Part shown: one piece after another, positions 8,920 to 16,999 of the stretch
Position numbering within the stretch: the first letter of the stretch is position 1
Layout of the letters: each line of letters opens with the position of its first letter
Assembly: GCA_023664485.1 (NCBI GenBank)
Contig: JAMPFK010000002.1
Location: 262,128 to 326,127 of the forward strand
Length of the DNA: 64,000 bases
Source: Bacteroides fragilis
GTDB lineage: Bacteria; Bacillota; Clostridia; Lachnospirales; Lachnospiraceae
Direction: 5' to 3'
Made by a program: the position numbers and the translations under genes
The notes under the pieces: model-generated
The model's input: the letters and a program-made list of their open reading frames with translations, nothing else
Databases searched by the model: none
Told to the model about the DNA's origin: nothing

Positions 8920-9456
8920 CTATTTCTTTAAAACGCGTTCCCGGATATACCGGCATGTATAGTCCTCGCCCTTTTCCGCCAGCATATGCAGCAAAAATTC
9001 CAGCTTTTTCCTCGTCGCCGGATGAATCGGCGCCAGTTCCCTGCCGGATTCATAATAACGCAGCGGCGCTTCCGGGGTATAATCTTCTCCGTGATAGACC
9101 TTGCATGCGGCAATCCTGTCCATGAGCATTTCGATAATATACCGGTTGGGCATCGGCGCCGGCGCCATGCCGCCCGGAATCCCCCTGGTGCTGTAATCGA
9201 TCCAGTATTCATAATGATGCCTGTTGCGGCCCTTATGATGCAGCCATGACGAAGAATAACCGATATCTTCGCGCTCCGCATTGTTCGGACTCCTGTTTCC
9301 CTGATAATAACGGGCTCCGACAAGAAATTCTGTCGGAGAATATTTGGACAGATCATGCAGCAATCCCTGCTTATACAGACCGACTTTAAAACATCCCTGC
9401 ATTACCAGATATCTGTGATATGTGATCGTCTTAAAATGCGCCCATGCCCTGTTCAT
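8920..9456 (-). CDS. DUF5662 family protein
   Basis: The 178-residue soluble protein matches my memory of DUF5662, a family common in Firmicutes and phages. Conserved histidine and aspartate clusters include LHDLSKYSPTEF, SSSWLHHKGRNRHHYEYW and MLMDRIAACKVYHGEDYTP. This pattern of His/Asp residues is compatible with a metal-dependent HD-like hydrolase fold, but no activity is established to my knowledge. It overlaps the upstream glycoside-hydrolase-like gene by four bases (ATGA), so the two are probably cotranslated. Confidence 0.82.
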   Translation of the reverse strand: MNRAWAHFKTITYHRYLVMQGCFKVGLYKQGLLHDLSKYSPTEFLVGARYYQGNRSPNNAEREDIGYSSSWLHHKGRNRHHYEYWIDYSTRGIPGGMAPAPMPNRYIIEMLMDRIAACKVYHGEDYTPEAPLRYYESGRELAPIHPATRKKLEFLLHMLAEKGEDYTCRYIRERVLKK

Positions 9457-11381
9457 GACTGCTCCGTTCCTTTTCCTTTTTTATTTTCCGCCCCTGCGCT
9501 GCGCGTGCCATAGACGACGATCGTACGCGGCGGTACGAGAATATTATACGGATGCTCCTGTTCGTCCCCGTTCTTTATTTCATCTTCAGGGCGGCCGGTC
9601 GTATACAGCCGCACCCATTCCCTGCCCCTGGGCATCTGCGGAAGGCCGAAAGTATAAGGCTCCCAATGCATATTAATGCCAAGATAAAGGAACGTATCCT
9701 CCTCCTTTTCCATGCCTTCGCCATAACGGCCGCAATACAAAATGCCAAGGCTTCTGCTGTCGGGCCCTGTCTCCGGTCTCCAGGCATCTCTCCCGTGAAA
9801 AGAAATATCCGGATAACCGCAGGAAATATAATCTGTTCCGCGAAGCGGTAAAGCCGTATGAAGGATCGAATGTTCTTTCCGCAGCCGGATCAGCTCTTTC
9901 GTATCATGAAGAAGCTCCTGCCCGGAATTCGACAGATTCCATTTGATCCAGTTGACCGGGTTATCCTGACAATAAGGATTGTTATTGCCGCCCTGAGAAT
10001 TTCCGAACTCATCTCCGCTGTAGATCATAGGCGTTCCCTGCGAGAGAAGGACAAAAGCCAGCGCATTTTTCATCTGCCGCATGCGCAGCGAAAGAATATT
10101 CTTTTTTTTCGTTTTTCCTTCTACGCCGCAGTTCCAGCTGTAGTTATAATCGCTGCCATCCTGATTGGATTCCCCGTTCGCCTCGTTATGCTTCCGCTCA
10201 TAAGAAACGAGATCGGCCAGACGGAAGCCGTCCTGTCTGGCTATATAGTTCACGATTCCTTTATCCGGCTCGTTTCTCCTGCACAGATAAATCAGCCTGC
10301 CGATCATATCCGCATCGCCTTTTAACAATTTCCGCATATCATACAGGAAAGCTTCGTTCATGAACCCGAAATTGCGGTATTTCCTGACATCCGTGTCCTG
10401 GCCGGATTCTCTTTTGGCCGGAAAAGAAATCTCCCGGTCGCTTAAAAATTTTGTTTCCGCGAACAGGGGCTCTTCACAGAGCATCTGCAGGGGAAGGTTC
10501 ATCCCCATCAGCTGGAAACCGTCTATATGATATTCCAATACCCAATGTTTCAGGATATCCAGTATTTTCGTAAATCCGATATGCGGCGGAAAATAGAACT
10601 GCATCATAACCTCAATGCCGTTCCGATGCAGCGCTTTAACCATATCTTTAAATTCCGTCACCGCATCCTTGCTGTAAGAATAGGCATATTTGGGCAGAAA
10701 ATACAAGCCCTCCTGATATCCCCAGTAATTAATGCGCCCGGAGGAAGGCTCTTTTCCTTCCGAAGATTCCATGAAAGCCGCGGCAACGGCCTGTTCCATC
10801 GTAAGGGGCTTTACATCCGGCTGTAATATTTCATGAAATTCATAGGAAGGCATCAAAAGGACCGCCGTAACGCCAAGCTCCCTCAAATAGGGAATCTTCT
10901 CTGTAATGCCGGCATAGGTGCCTTTCGCATGTACGCCGGACGTCCTGTGTTTTGTAAAACCTCTCACATGAAGAAGATAAAATAAGCTCTCCTCAAAGGG
11001 AACAGCCAGCGTACGGTCATTTTCCCAGTCATAGCCTTCTTCCGGCACTTTACAGCGGGATGGAAGGTCTTTCGTTTCCCCGTATTTCCGTTCGTTCACA
11101 AGCGCCTGTGCATAGGGGTCCTGATAAAGCTCGTTTCCCTGATAAAAAAGATAAGAACAGTCTCTGTCCTGATAGCCGCAGAGCAGCATAGCATAGACAT
11201 TTCCTTTTCTGCATTCTTCCGGAAAAGGAATTCTGATACCGTTCTTATGTTTTCTGTCATACAATAGAATACCGCATTCAGTTTTTTTCTCACAGATTGT
11301 CGATACATGTAACCCCTCCGGCACAAAACGTACGCCTGGAGGATAAATGGATGATGCCGTTACGTTAAAAATTTTCTGCAT
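9453..11381 (-). CDS. GH13 glycogen-debranching-like protein with degenerate active site
   Basis: The 642-residue protein has the layout of an isoamylase/GlgX-type debranching enzyme: an N-terminal beta domain (1-130), a GH13 barrel beginning about 135 (HVRGFTKHRTSGVHAKGTYAG), the late motif YSGDEFGNSQGGNNNPYCQD (454-473) and a C-terminal beta domain. The catalytic motifs are eroded. Where active enzymes read DVVYNH this has MQFYFP (260-265). Where they read DGFRFD this has DGFQLM (287-292), so the nucleophile Asp and its neighbouring Arg are lost. Where they read AHDG this has RQDG (382-385). It is probably non-hydrolytic, for example glycan-binding or regulatory. The reading frame is intact, so it is maintained rather than decaying. 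Confidence 0.8.
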   Translation of the reverse strand: MQKIFNVTASSIYPPGVRFVPEGLHVSTICEKKTECGILLYDRKHKNGIRIPFPEECRKGNVYAMLLCGYQDRDCSYLFYQGNELYQDPYAQALVNERKYGETKDLPSRCKVPEEGYDWENDRTLAVPFEESLFYLLHVRGFTKHRTSGVHAKGTYAGITEKIPYLRELGVTAVLLMPSYEFHEILQPDVKPLTMEQAVAAAFMESSEGKEPSSGRINYWGYQEGLYFLPKYAYSYSKDAVTEFKDMVKALHRNGIEVMMQFYFPPHIGFTKILDILKHWVLEYHIDGFQLMGMNLPLQMLCEEPLFAETKFLSDREISFPAKRESGQDTDVRKYRNFGFMNEAFLYDMRKLLKGDADMIGRLIYLCRRNEPDKGIVNYIARQDGFRLADLVSYERKHNEANGESNQDGSDYNYSWNCGVEGKTKKKNILSLRMRQMKNALAFVLLSQGTPMIYSGDEFGNSQGGNNNPYCQDNPVNWIKWNLSNSGQELLHDTKELIRLRKEHSILHTALPLRGTDYISCGYPDISFHGRDAWRPETGPDSRSLGILYCGRYGEGMEKEEDTFLYLGINMHWEPYTFGLPQMPRGREWVRLYTTGRPEDEIKNGDEQEHPYNILVPPRTIVVYGTRSAGAENKKGKGTEQS

Positions 11382-11498
11382 GAAAGCCTCCGGGATTTAT
11401 CTGCCGCATGTATTGTAACATTTCTGAACTTCTTTCTATTGTATCATAGTTTTTATTCTTTTACCATACTTTACACGGAAAGTATAAAATTATTGATA

Positions 11499-11532
11499 AT
11501 CGTTCAGCCGTCGGGCCGGGCGGCTGAACGAT
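11499..11532 (-). terminator. Hairpin terminator downstream of the GH25 gene
   Basis: A perfect 12-base-pair inverted repeat (arms 11499-11510 and 11521-11532, loop of 10) lies just after the stop codon of the GH25 lysozyme gene. The following sequence on the minus strand is AT-rich but without a long T-run. It probably ends the lysozyme transcript and separates it from the GH13-like gene. Confidence 0.65.
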
Positions 11533-11537
11533 CATCA

Positions 11538-13043
11538 TTATTGAGCCGGTGCGGGAACCGGTTCAGACGATTCCGCGCCTGCCGGTGACGCGGCCTGTTC
11601 CGGCTCCGGTTCTGCAGGCACAGGCGCGATAACGCCCTGCGCATCCGCACGGTACGGTACGCCCTCTATCGTAAATTCCCGTTCGATGACCTGCGCGCCT
11701 GTTTCATCATAAAAATATTGTTTCCCATCCGGTTTTGCCACGATACCTACCTGCATCACACCGTTTTCGCCAAAATAATAATTCTTTCCTTCGATTGTAA
11801 CATCGTTTGTCAGCATGTGGCCATCCTGCGTGGAAAAATAATATCTGCCGCTTTCATCCTCAAACCAGCCATGCAGCATGGCGCCTGTGTCCGGCGCATA
11901 ATAAAATCTGCCGTTTTCCAGATTCACCCAGCCTGTCTGCCTTACGCCGTTACCGTCAAAATAAAAGTTCTGTCCTTCCACCTCGACCTGTCCTCTCGCA
12001 ACATCGCCGTTCGCCGTCAGATAATAAGTCCCGCTCTCGTCGCCGAACCAGCCATGCTGCATGATTCCCGTGTCCGGCGCATAATAGAATCTGCCGTTTT
12101 CCAGATTCACCCAGCCTGTCTGCCTTACGCCGTTACCGTCAAAATAAAAGTTCTGTCCTTCCACTTCGGCCTGTCCTCTCGCGACGCTTCCGTCCGCCGT
12201 CAGATAATAGGTGCCGCTCTCATCGCTGAACCAGCAGTTTCTCTGTAAAAATCCGTTCTCGTTCAGATAATACCGCGTTTCGTTATAATTTACCCAGCCG
12301 CGCTGCATTTTATAGCCCGCAAAAAACAGGGTCTGCCCATTCCTGTCAAGAAATCCGTCGGGAATGATCAAGGACGAATAATCCTTGAACTGATAATTGA
12401 TATCCACCCTCGTGCTGACTCCCGCCACATTGCCATGCGATGTGCTCTGCCAGAAAGCCGCGCCGTTATATTCCAGATTATCCGCATACTGCGCCACCCA
12501 TTTGTCATACGCGACATTGCCGATCCTCTGATTGAACCAGTTCTTGCTGGAATATACAACCGGATAATAGCCGGCCGCGGAAACGGTCTGGCAGAATGTA
12601 TTGATCAGCGCCTGAAGCTGCGCCTGGGACATCGATCTGTGGCAGGAATCCTCCACATCGTAAACGACAGGATAATTGACCGTATAATTTTCCAGCCATC
12701 CGATCACCATATCCGCTTCGTTCTTTGCCTGTTCCTCCGTCATCGCGTAAGAATATATGTATACGCCCGTTTTGATGCCGGCCGCCTGCGCGCCGCGCAT
12801 ATTGGCGTCAAAATAAGGGTCCATTCCCGAATTGGTACTGCCCGCCTTAATGAACGCGAAGGAAATGCCCGAAGATGCCACATTGTTCCAGTTGATCGCG
12901 CCATTATGTTTGGAAACATCGATCCCCCTGGCGATCGCGCTGCCGGCATTCGCCGCATGCACCGATTCCGCCGGGGCCAGAAACATCAGCCCGGCAAGCA
13001 GGAATGCCGCCGTTCTCTTACAGATTTTCTCAATTTTCCGCAT
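11538..13043 (-). CDS. Secreted GH25 lysozyme with cell-wall-binding repeats
   Basis: This is a peptidoglycan muramidase exported from the cell. It has a signal peptide (AAFLLAGLMFLAPAESVHA, about residues 12-30) and a GH25 catalytic domain (about 38-225) opening with GIDVSKHNGAINW and containing the active-site YPVVYDVEDS. These are followed by choline-binding-type repeats (about 230-460) of the form GWVNLENGRFYYAPDTG and a Pro/Glu/Ala-rich tail. Two repeat units of 61 codons are nearly identical at the DNA level. The product probably acts in wall turnover or as an autolysin. It appears monocistronic, flanked by a hairpin downstream and a 160-base AT-rich intergenic region upstream. Confidence 0.92.
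   Translation of the reverse strand: MRKIEKICKRTAAFLLAGLMFLAPAESVHAANAGSAIARGIDVSKHNGAINWNNVASSGISFAFIKAGSTNSGMDPYFDANMRGAQAAGIKTGVYIYSYAMTEEQAKNEADMVIGWLENYTVNYPVVYDVEDSCHRSMSQAQLQALINTFCQTVSAAGYYPVVYSSKNWFNQRIGNVAYDKWVAQYADNLEYNGAAFWQSTSHGNVAGVSTRVDINYQFKDYSSLIIPDGFLDRNGQTLFFAGYKMQRGWVNYNETRYYLNENGFLQRNCWFSDESGTYYLTADGSVARGQAEVEGQNFYFDGNGVRQTGWVNLENGRFYYAPDTGIMQHGWFGDESGTYYLTANGDVARGQVEVEGQNFYFDGNGVRQTGWVNLENGRFYYAPDTGAMLHGWFEDESGRYYFSTQDGHMLTNDVTIEGKNYYFGENGVMQVGIVAKPDGKQYFYDETGAQVIEREFTIEGVPYRADAQGVIAPVPAEPEPEQAASPAGAESSEPVPAPAQ
11863..12228 (-). repeat. Two tandem 183-bp repeats inside the GH25 gene
   Basis: Copies at 11863-12045 and 12046-12228 encode 61-residue wall-binding units that differ at only a few positions. 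High nucleotide identity between neighbours implies recent duplication or gene conversion. Unit number could vary between strains by slippage or recombination. Confidence 0.8.
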
Positions 13044-13204
13044 TTTTTCTCTCCTGTATCCTTTTTCTTATATATTACAAAATAATTGCATTCTTTACAA
13101 AGATATCACATTTTTGACATTTTGTATAGGACTAAAATTTTCATTGCACTTTCTGTCCATGTTCTGTAAAATAGAAGCTGTAAAACAGAAAGAAACGGGA
13201 GATC

Positions 13205-13570
13205 ATGATGAAAAAAGAAGATTTGAATGCGCCGAAAACAGAATCATTGGATGCGGCGGAGGAGGAAATGACTGTGGAACTCGATCTGGATGACGGCAGA
13301 CACGTTACCTGTTCTGTCGTTACGATTCTTACGGTAACGGATCAGGACTATATCGTTTTGCTTCCCCTGGACGAAAAGGGGCAGAATGAGGACGGCGAGG
13401 TCTGGTTCTACCGCTACTTTGAAAACGAGGAGAATCCGAACGAAGAGCCGGTGTTAAAATATATCGAGGACGATGATGAGTATGAAGCCGTCGGGGAGGC
13501 GTTCGACGAATATCTGGATTCGGTGGAATTTGACGAAATGGTCGATGATACGGAAAAAGAACCGCAGTAA
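13205..13570 (+). CDS. DUF1292 domain-containing protein
   Basis: The 121-residue, strongly acidic protein matches the DUF1292 family of small Firmicute proteins. It has the typical beta-rich core TVELDLDDGRHVTCSVVTIL, YIVLLPLD and GEVWFYRYFENEE. It is soluble and of unknown function. Two adjacent ATG codons (13205 and 13208) follow GGGAG; either could be used. It is transcribed divergently from the GH25 gene and converges on the helicase gene, whose stop codon lies 12 bases beyond its own. Confidence 0.85.
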   Translation: MMKKEDLNAPKTESLDAAEEEMTVELDLDDGRHVTCSVVTILTVTDQDYIVLLPLDEKGQNEDGEVWFYRYFENEENPNEEPVLKYIEDDDEYEAVGEAFDEYLDSVEFDEMVDDTEKEPQ

Positions 13571-13581
13571 CGGTTCTTTTT

Positions 13582-15495
13582 CTATTTTACCGGCAGGATC
13601 GGATCGAGAAACCGCGATGGCCTGTCCTTTCCGTTCTCCTGTTCGCAGTAAAAAAGATAGAGCGTCTTTTTGGCCCTTGTCATTGCCACATAGAACATGC
13701 GGCGCTCCTCTTCTATCTCGTCCGGAGCAACGGCCTGTCTTGACGGAAGTTTCCCTTCGTTGACATCCGGGAGATAAACTGTCGAAAATTCGAGTCCCTT
13801 TGCAGCGTGCATCGTCATCAGCCGGATGCCCGGCCGCGGTCTGTCATAGACGCTGTTTTCAATTTCTTCCTGCTTTTCCTGGGCCAGCGCCCGGCATTGA
13901 CTGATATAGTCATCCATTTCTGTAAAACCGGCGAACCGCTTTATCTCTTTCTGGAAATCATCCGCAATCTGCAGCAGCTTCCGGCTCTCTTCGACAGAAT
14001 AGGTCTCTTTCAGATAATCATCGTAACCGATGACCTGCCTGATATAACGGACGGCGAGGTAAGGCCGCATCCTGCCAAGCTGTTCCAGGTCATGGAACAG
14101 TTCGCGGGCGACCTGCTGCATCCGGATATCGTTCTGATAATAGGCGAGCAGCTCCTTCAGAAAAATCTCGCCGCCCCTCGCGCAGTCTTTTCGCAGATAG
14201 CGAAGCGGCCTGTTCATGAACAGATGAAAAATCTCCCGCTTCCGGTTTCCGTTCGCAAATTCCAGATAGGCGAGCAGGTCTTTGACGACGAAATGGTCGT
14301 AGCGGCTTTTCAGCGTTTCTTTCATCACGAAAGGAATCTCCTGTAATAACAGCTTTTCCGCGAGAATGCCGCATTCATAGTTCGTGCGGTAAATGACCGC
14401 CGTTTCGGACAGGGCATCCGGCCTCGTCCGGACCGTTTCCTGCAGCATACGAAGCAGTTCTTCATATTCTTTCTCCTGGCCTGGAAAAGAGCGCATAACG
14501 ACGCCCTCTCCCTTCTCATGCTCTGCCCGGATGCTTTTGGGAAAACGGTTTCCGTTGGCGGCAATGACCTGCAGGGATTTCTCGACGATCTGCGCATGAC
14601 AGCGGTAATTGACATCTAACAATACCTGTTCGGCCGCCGGATAATCCGCTAAAAACTGCCGCATGATATCCGGTCTCGCGCCCCGGAAGCCGTAAATGGA
14701 CTGATCGTCGTCTCCCACGATAAAGAGATTGTTTTCCGGCTGGGCCAGCATTCGGACGACCTGGTATTGCAGCGGATTGATATCCTGAAATTCATCGACC
14801 AGAATATGAGAATACCGCCCCTGCCATTCTTTCAGGACATTCGGGTTTTCCCGGAACAATTTCAGGCATAAAAGCCCCATATCATCGAAATCCATTTTAT
14901 GGAATTCCACCAGATACCCGTTATAATCTTCATAAATCTCTTTCAGCTCTTCCTTTGCAAATAATCCTTCCGGCAGGCCGTCGAACCGCCCGCCGTTATT
15001 TTTTACCTGTCCGATCAGGCGGAGCGCGCCGTTTATCTTCTCATTTTCAGCAAGCAGCGGCGTCATAGGCAGCTGTAAGATCTGGGCCAGAAGGCCTCTT
15101 TTCTGTGTTTCCGTAATCAGGGTGAACTGACGATATTGTCTGGTCTGCTTCAGGATAGAATAAAAGACTGCGTGAAATGTGCCAAAGGCGACGAAGGAAT
15201 TTTTTCCCTTTACAAGCTTATGGAACCGCCGCTGCATTTCGTCCGCCGCCGCTTTCGTAAAGGTGATCACCAGAATACGGGAAGGCTCTACGCCGCATTC
15301 CTGGATCAAATAGCGGATGCGCTGCGTAATTGTAAACGTCTTACCGCTGCCGGGCCCGGCAAGCACCTGCATGGGCCCGGCAGTGTAGGTGACCGCTCTC
15401 TGCTGGCTGGGACTGGTCGTAAATCCTTTCGCTTTTTGCTGTCTGGAGCCGGCTGTAACTTTTTGTTGTCTGGAACTTATCGTAAATTCAGGCAT
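13582..15495 (-). CDS. UvrD/PcrA/Rep-like superfamily 1 DNA helicase
   Basis: This ATP-dependent 3'-5' DNA helicase has all the main SF1A motifs: Q-motif region TSPSQQRAVTY, Walker A AGPGSGKTFTITQ, motif II DEFQDINPLQY, motif III VGDDDQSIYGFRGA, motif V TMHAAKGLEF and motif VI YVAMTRAKKTLYL. At about 637 residues it is slightly shorter than PcrA and lacks the usual C-terminal extension, so it is a UvrD-like paralogue rather than clearly PcrA. The ATG at 15495 overlaps the gltX stop by eight bases; a TTG at 15549 behind GGAG is an alternative start that would add 18 residues. Confidence 0.88.
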   Translation of the reverse strand: MPEFTISSRQQKVTAGSRQQKAKGFTTSPSQQRAVTYTAGPMQVLAGPGSGKTFTITQRIRYLIQECGVEPSRILVITFTKAAADEMQRRFHKLVKGKNSFVAFGTFHAVFYSILKQTRQYRQFTLITETQKRGLLAQILQLPMTPLLAENEKINGALRLIGQVKNNGGRFDGLPEGLFAKEELKEIYEDYNGYLVEFHKMDFDDMGLLCLKLFRENPNVLKEWQGRYSHILVDEFQDINPLQYQVVRMLAQPENNLFIVGDDDQSIYGFRGARPDIMRQFLADYPAAEQVLLDVNYRCHAQIVEKSLQVIAANGNRFPKSIRAEHEKGEGVVMRSFPGQEKEYEELLRMLQETVRTRPDALSETAVIYRTNYECGILAEKLLLQEIPFVMKETLKSRYDHFVVKDLLAYLEFANGNRKREIFHLFMNRPLRYLRKDCARGGEIFLKELLAYYQNDIRMQQVARELFHDLEQLGRMRPYLAVRYIRQVIGYDDYLKETYSVEESRKLLQIADDFQKEIKRFAGFTEMDDYISQCRALAQEKQEEIENSVYDRPRPGIRLMTMHAAKGLEFSTVYLPDVNEGKLPSRQAVAPDEIEEERRMFYVAMTRAKKTLYLFYCEQENGKDRPSRFLDPILPVK

Positions 15496-16942
15496 TCTGT
15501 AACTTTTCGATTCCCTTTCTGATTCTTCGGAGAGACTCTTCTTTTCCAAGAATCTCCATGATTTCCGTTGCGCCCGCGGGCGTCATCTGTTTTCCCGACA
15601 CCGCGGTCCTGACCGGCCACATGACATAGCCGTTCTTGCATTCCTTCTTCGCGACATAATCGGTCAGCGTCTGATACAGGGCGTCGTTGCCGTAATCTTC
15701 CTGTGCCTCCAGAAGTGGAAGCAGTTCCTGCAGCACCTCCAGAGAAGACGCCTCGCTCGTTTTCATTTTTTTATGGGCATACATCTGCGTATCGTATTCC
15801 GGAAGCTTTTCGAAAAAATCTACCATTTCCCTGATATCCGGAAAAATTTCAATCCTCGTCTTGACCATCGCCGCAATCTTGCGCAAATCAAGGTCTTTTG
15901 TCAGGACTTCCTTCAAACAGGGCTCCGCCATTTCATAGAACCGCTCGAAATCCATCGCCTTCATGTACTCCCCGTTCATCCATTTCAACTTGGTATAATC
16001 GAAGACCGCAGGCGATTTGGAAATATGGAGGTAGTTGAATTTTTCCACCAGCTCTTCCAGCGTGAAAATCTCCTCCGTTCCTTCCGGGCTCCAGCCGAGA
16101 AGAGCGACAAAATTAACGACTGCTTCCGACAAAAACCCCTGTTCGATCAGATCCTCATAGGAAGAATGGCCGCAGCGTTTCGATAATTTCTGATGCTCTT
16201 CATCCGTAATCAACGGACAATGTACATATTTCGGCACTTCCCAGCCGAACGCTTCATAGAGGCGGTTATATTTCGGAGAGGAGGAAAGATATTCGTTCCC
16301 CCGTACAACATGCGTGATACCCATCAAATGGTCGTCCACCACATTGGCAAAATTATAGGTCGGAAAACCGTCCGACTTGATCAGGATCATATCGTCCAGT
16401 TCCGCATTATCCACGGAAATATCCCCGTAAATATCATCGTGGAAGACCGTTTTCCCCTCCGTCGGGTTGTTCTGCCGGATGACATAGGGCTTTCCGGCTT
16501 TCAGATTCGCTTCGATCTCTTCTCTGGAAAGGTGCAGACAGTGCTTGTCATATACATTGATTTCTTTTCCGGCCACTTCTCTTGTCAGCGTGGCAAGCCT
16601 GTCCTTATCACAAAAGCAGTAATACGCTTCGCCTTTGTCAATCAGCTCTCTGGCGTATTTCAAATATAATCCCTGCGCCTGCCGTTCGCTCTGCACATAG
16701 GGGCCGGAGCCTCCGTCCTTATCGGGGCCCTCGTCATGGATAAGCCCTGTTTTTTCCAACGTGCGGTAAATAATCTCTACGGCGCCTTCCACATAACGCT
16801 CCTGATCGGTATCCTCAATTCTCAAAATGAAATCGCCGCCTTCATGCTTTGCGATCAAATAGGCGTAAAGCGCCGTTCTCAAATTGCCGACGTGCATCCG
16901 TCCCGTAGGGCTCGGCGCATATCTCGTTCTTATTTTCTGCAT
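15488..16942 (-). CDS. gltX: Glutamate--tRNA ligase
   Basis: This class I synthetase charges tRNA-Glu (and possibly tRNA-Gln where an amidotransferase pathway exists). It begins KIRTRYAPSPTGRMHVGNLR with the HIGH-type motif HVGN, and carries the KMSKS-type loop as KLSKRCG (about residue 254). At 484 residues it is normal for bacterial GltX, with the anticodon-binding alpha-helical domain in the last third. It shares eight bases with the downstream helicase gene, suggesting translational coupling. Confidence 0.96.
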   Translation of the reverse strand: MQKIRTRYAPSPTGRMHVGNLRTALYAYLIAKHEGGDFILRIEDTDQERYVEGAVEIIYRTLEKTGLIHDEGPDKDGGSGPYVQSERQAQGLYLKYARELIDKGEAYYCFCDKDRLATLTREVAGKEINVYDKHCLHLSREEIEANLKAGKPYVIRQNNPTEGKTVFHDDIYGDISVDNAELDDMILIKSDGFPTYNFANVVDDHLMGITHVVRGNEYLSSSPKYNRLYEAFGWEVPKYVHCPLITDEEHQKLSKRCGHSSYEDLIEQGFLSEAVVNFVALLGWSPEGTEEIFTLEELVEKFNYLHISKSPAVFDYTKLKWMNGEYMKAMDFERFYEMAEPCLKEVLTKDLDLRKIAAMVKTRIEIFPDIREMVDFFEKLPEYDTQMYAHKKMKTSEASSLEVLQELLPLLEAQEDYGNDALYQTLTDYVAKKECKNGYVMWPVRTAVSGKQMTPAGATEIMEILGKEESLRRIRKGIEKLQNA

Positions 16943-16999
16943 GATCCTGGTTGCTCCTTTTCACTCGTTTTTCAAACAAAACCGCGTTCGGTGATTCTG

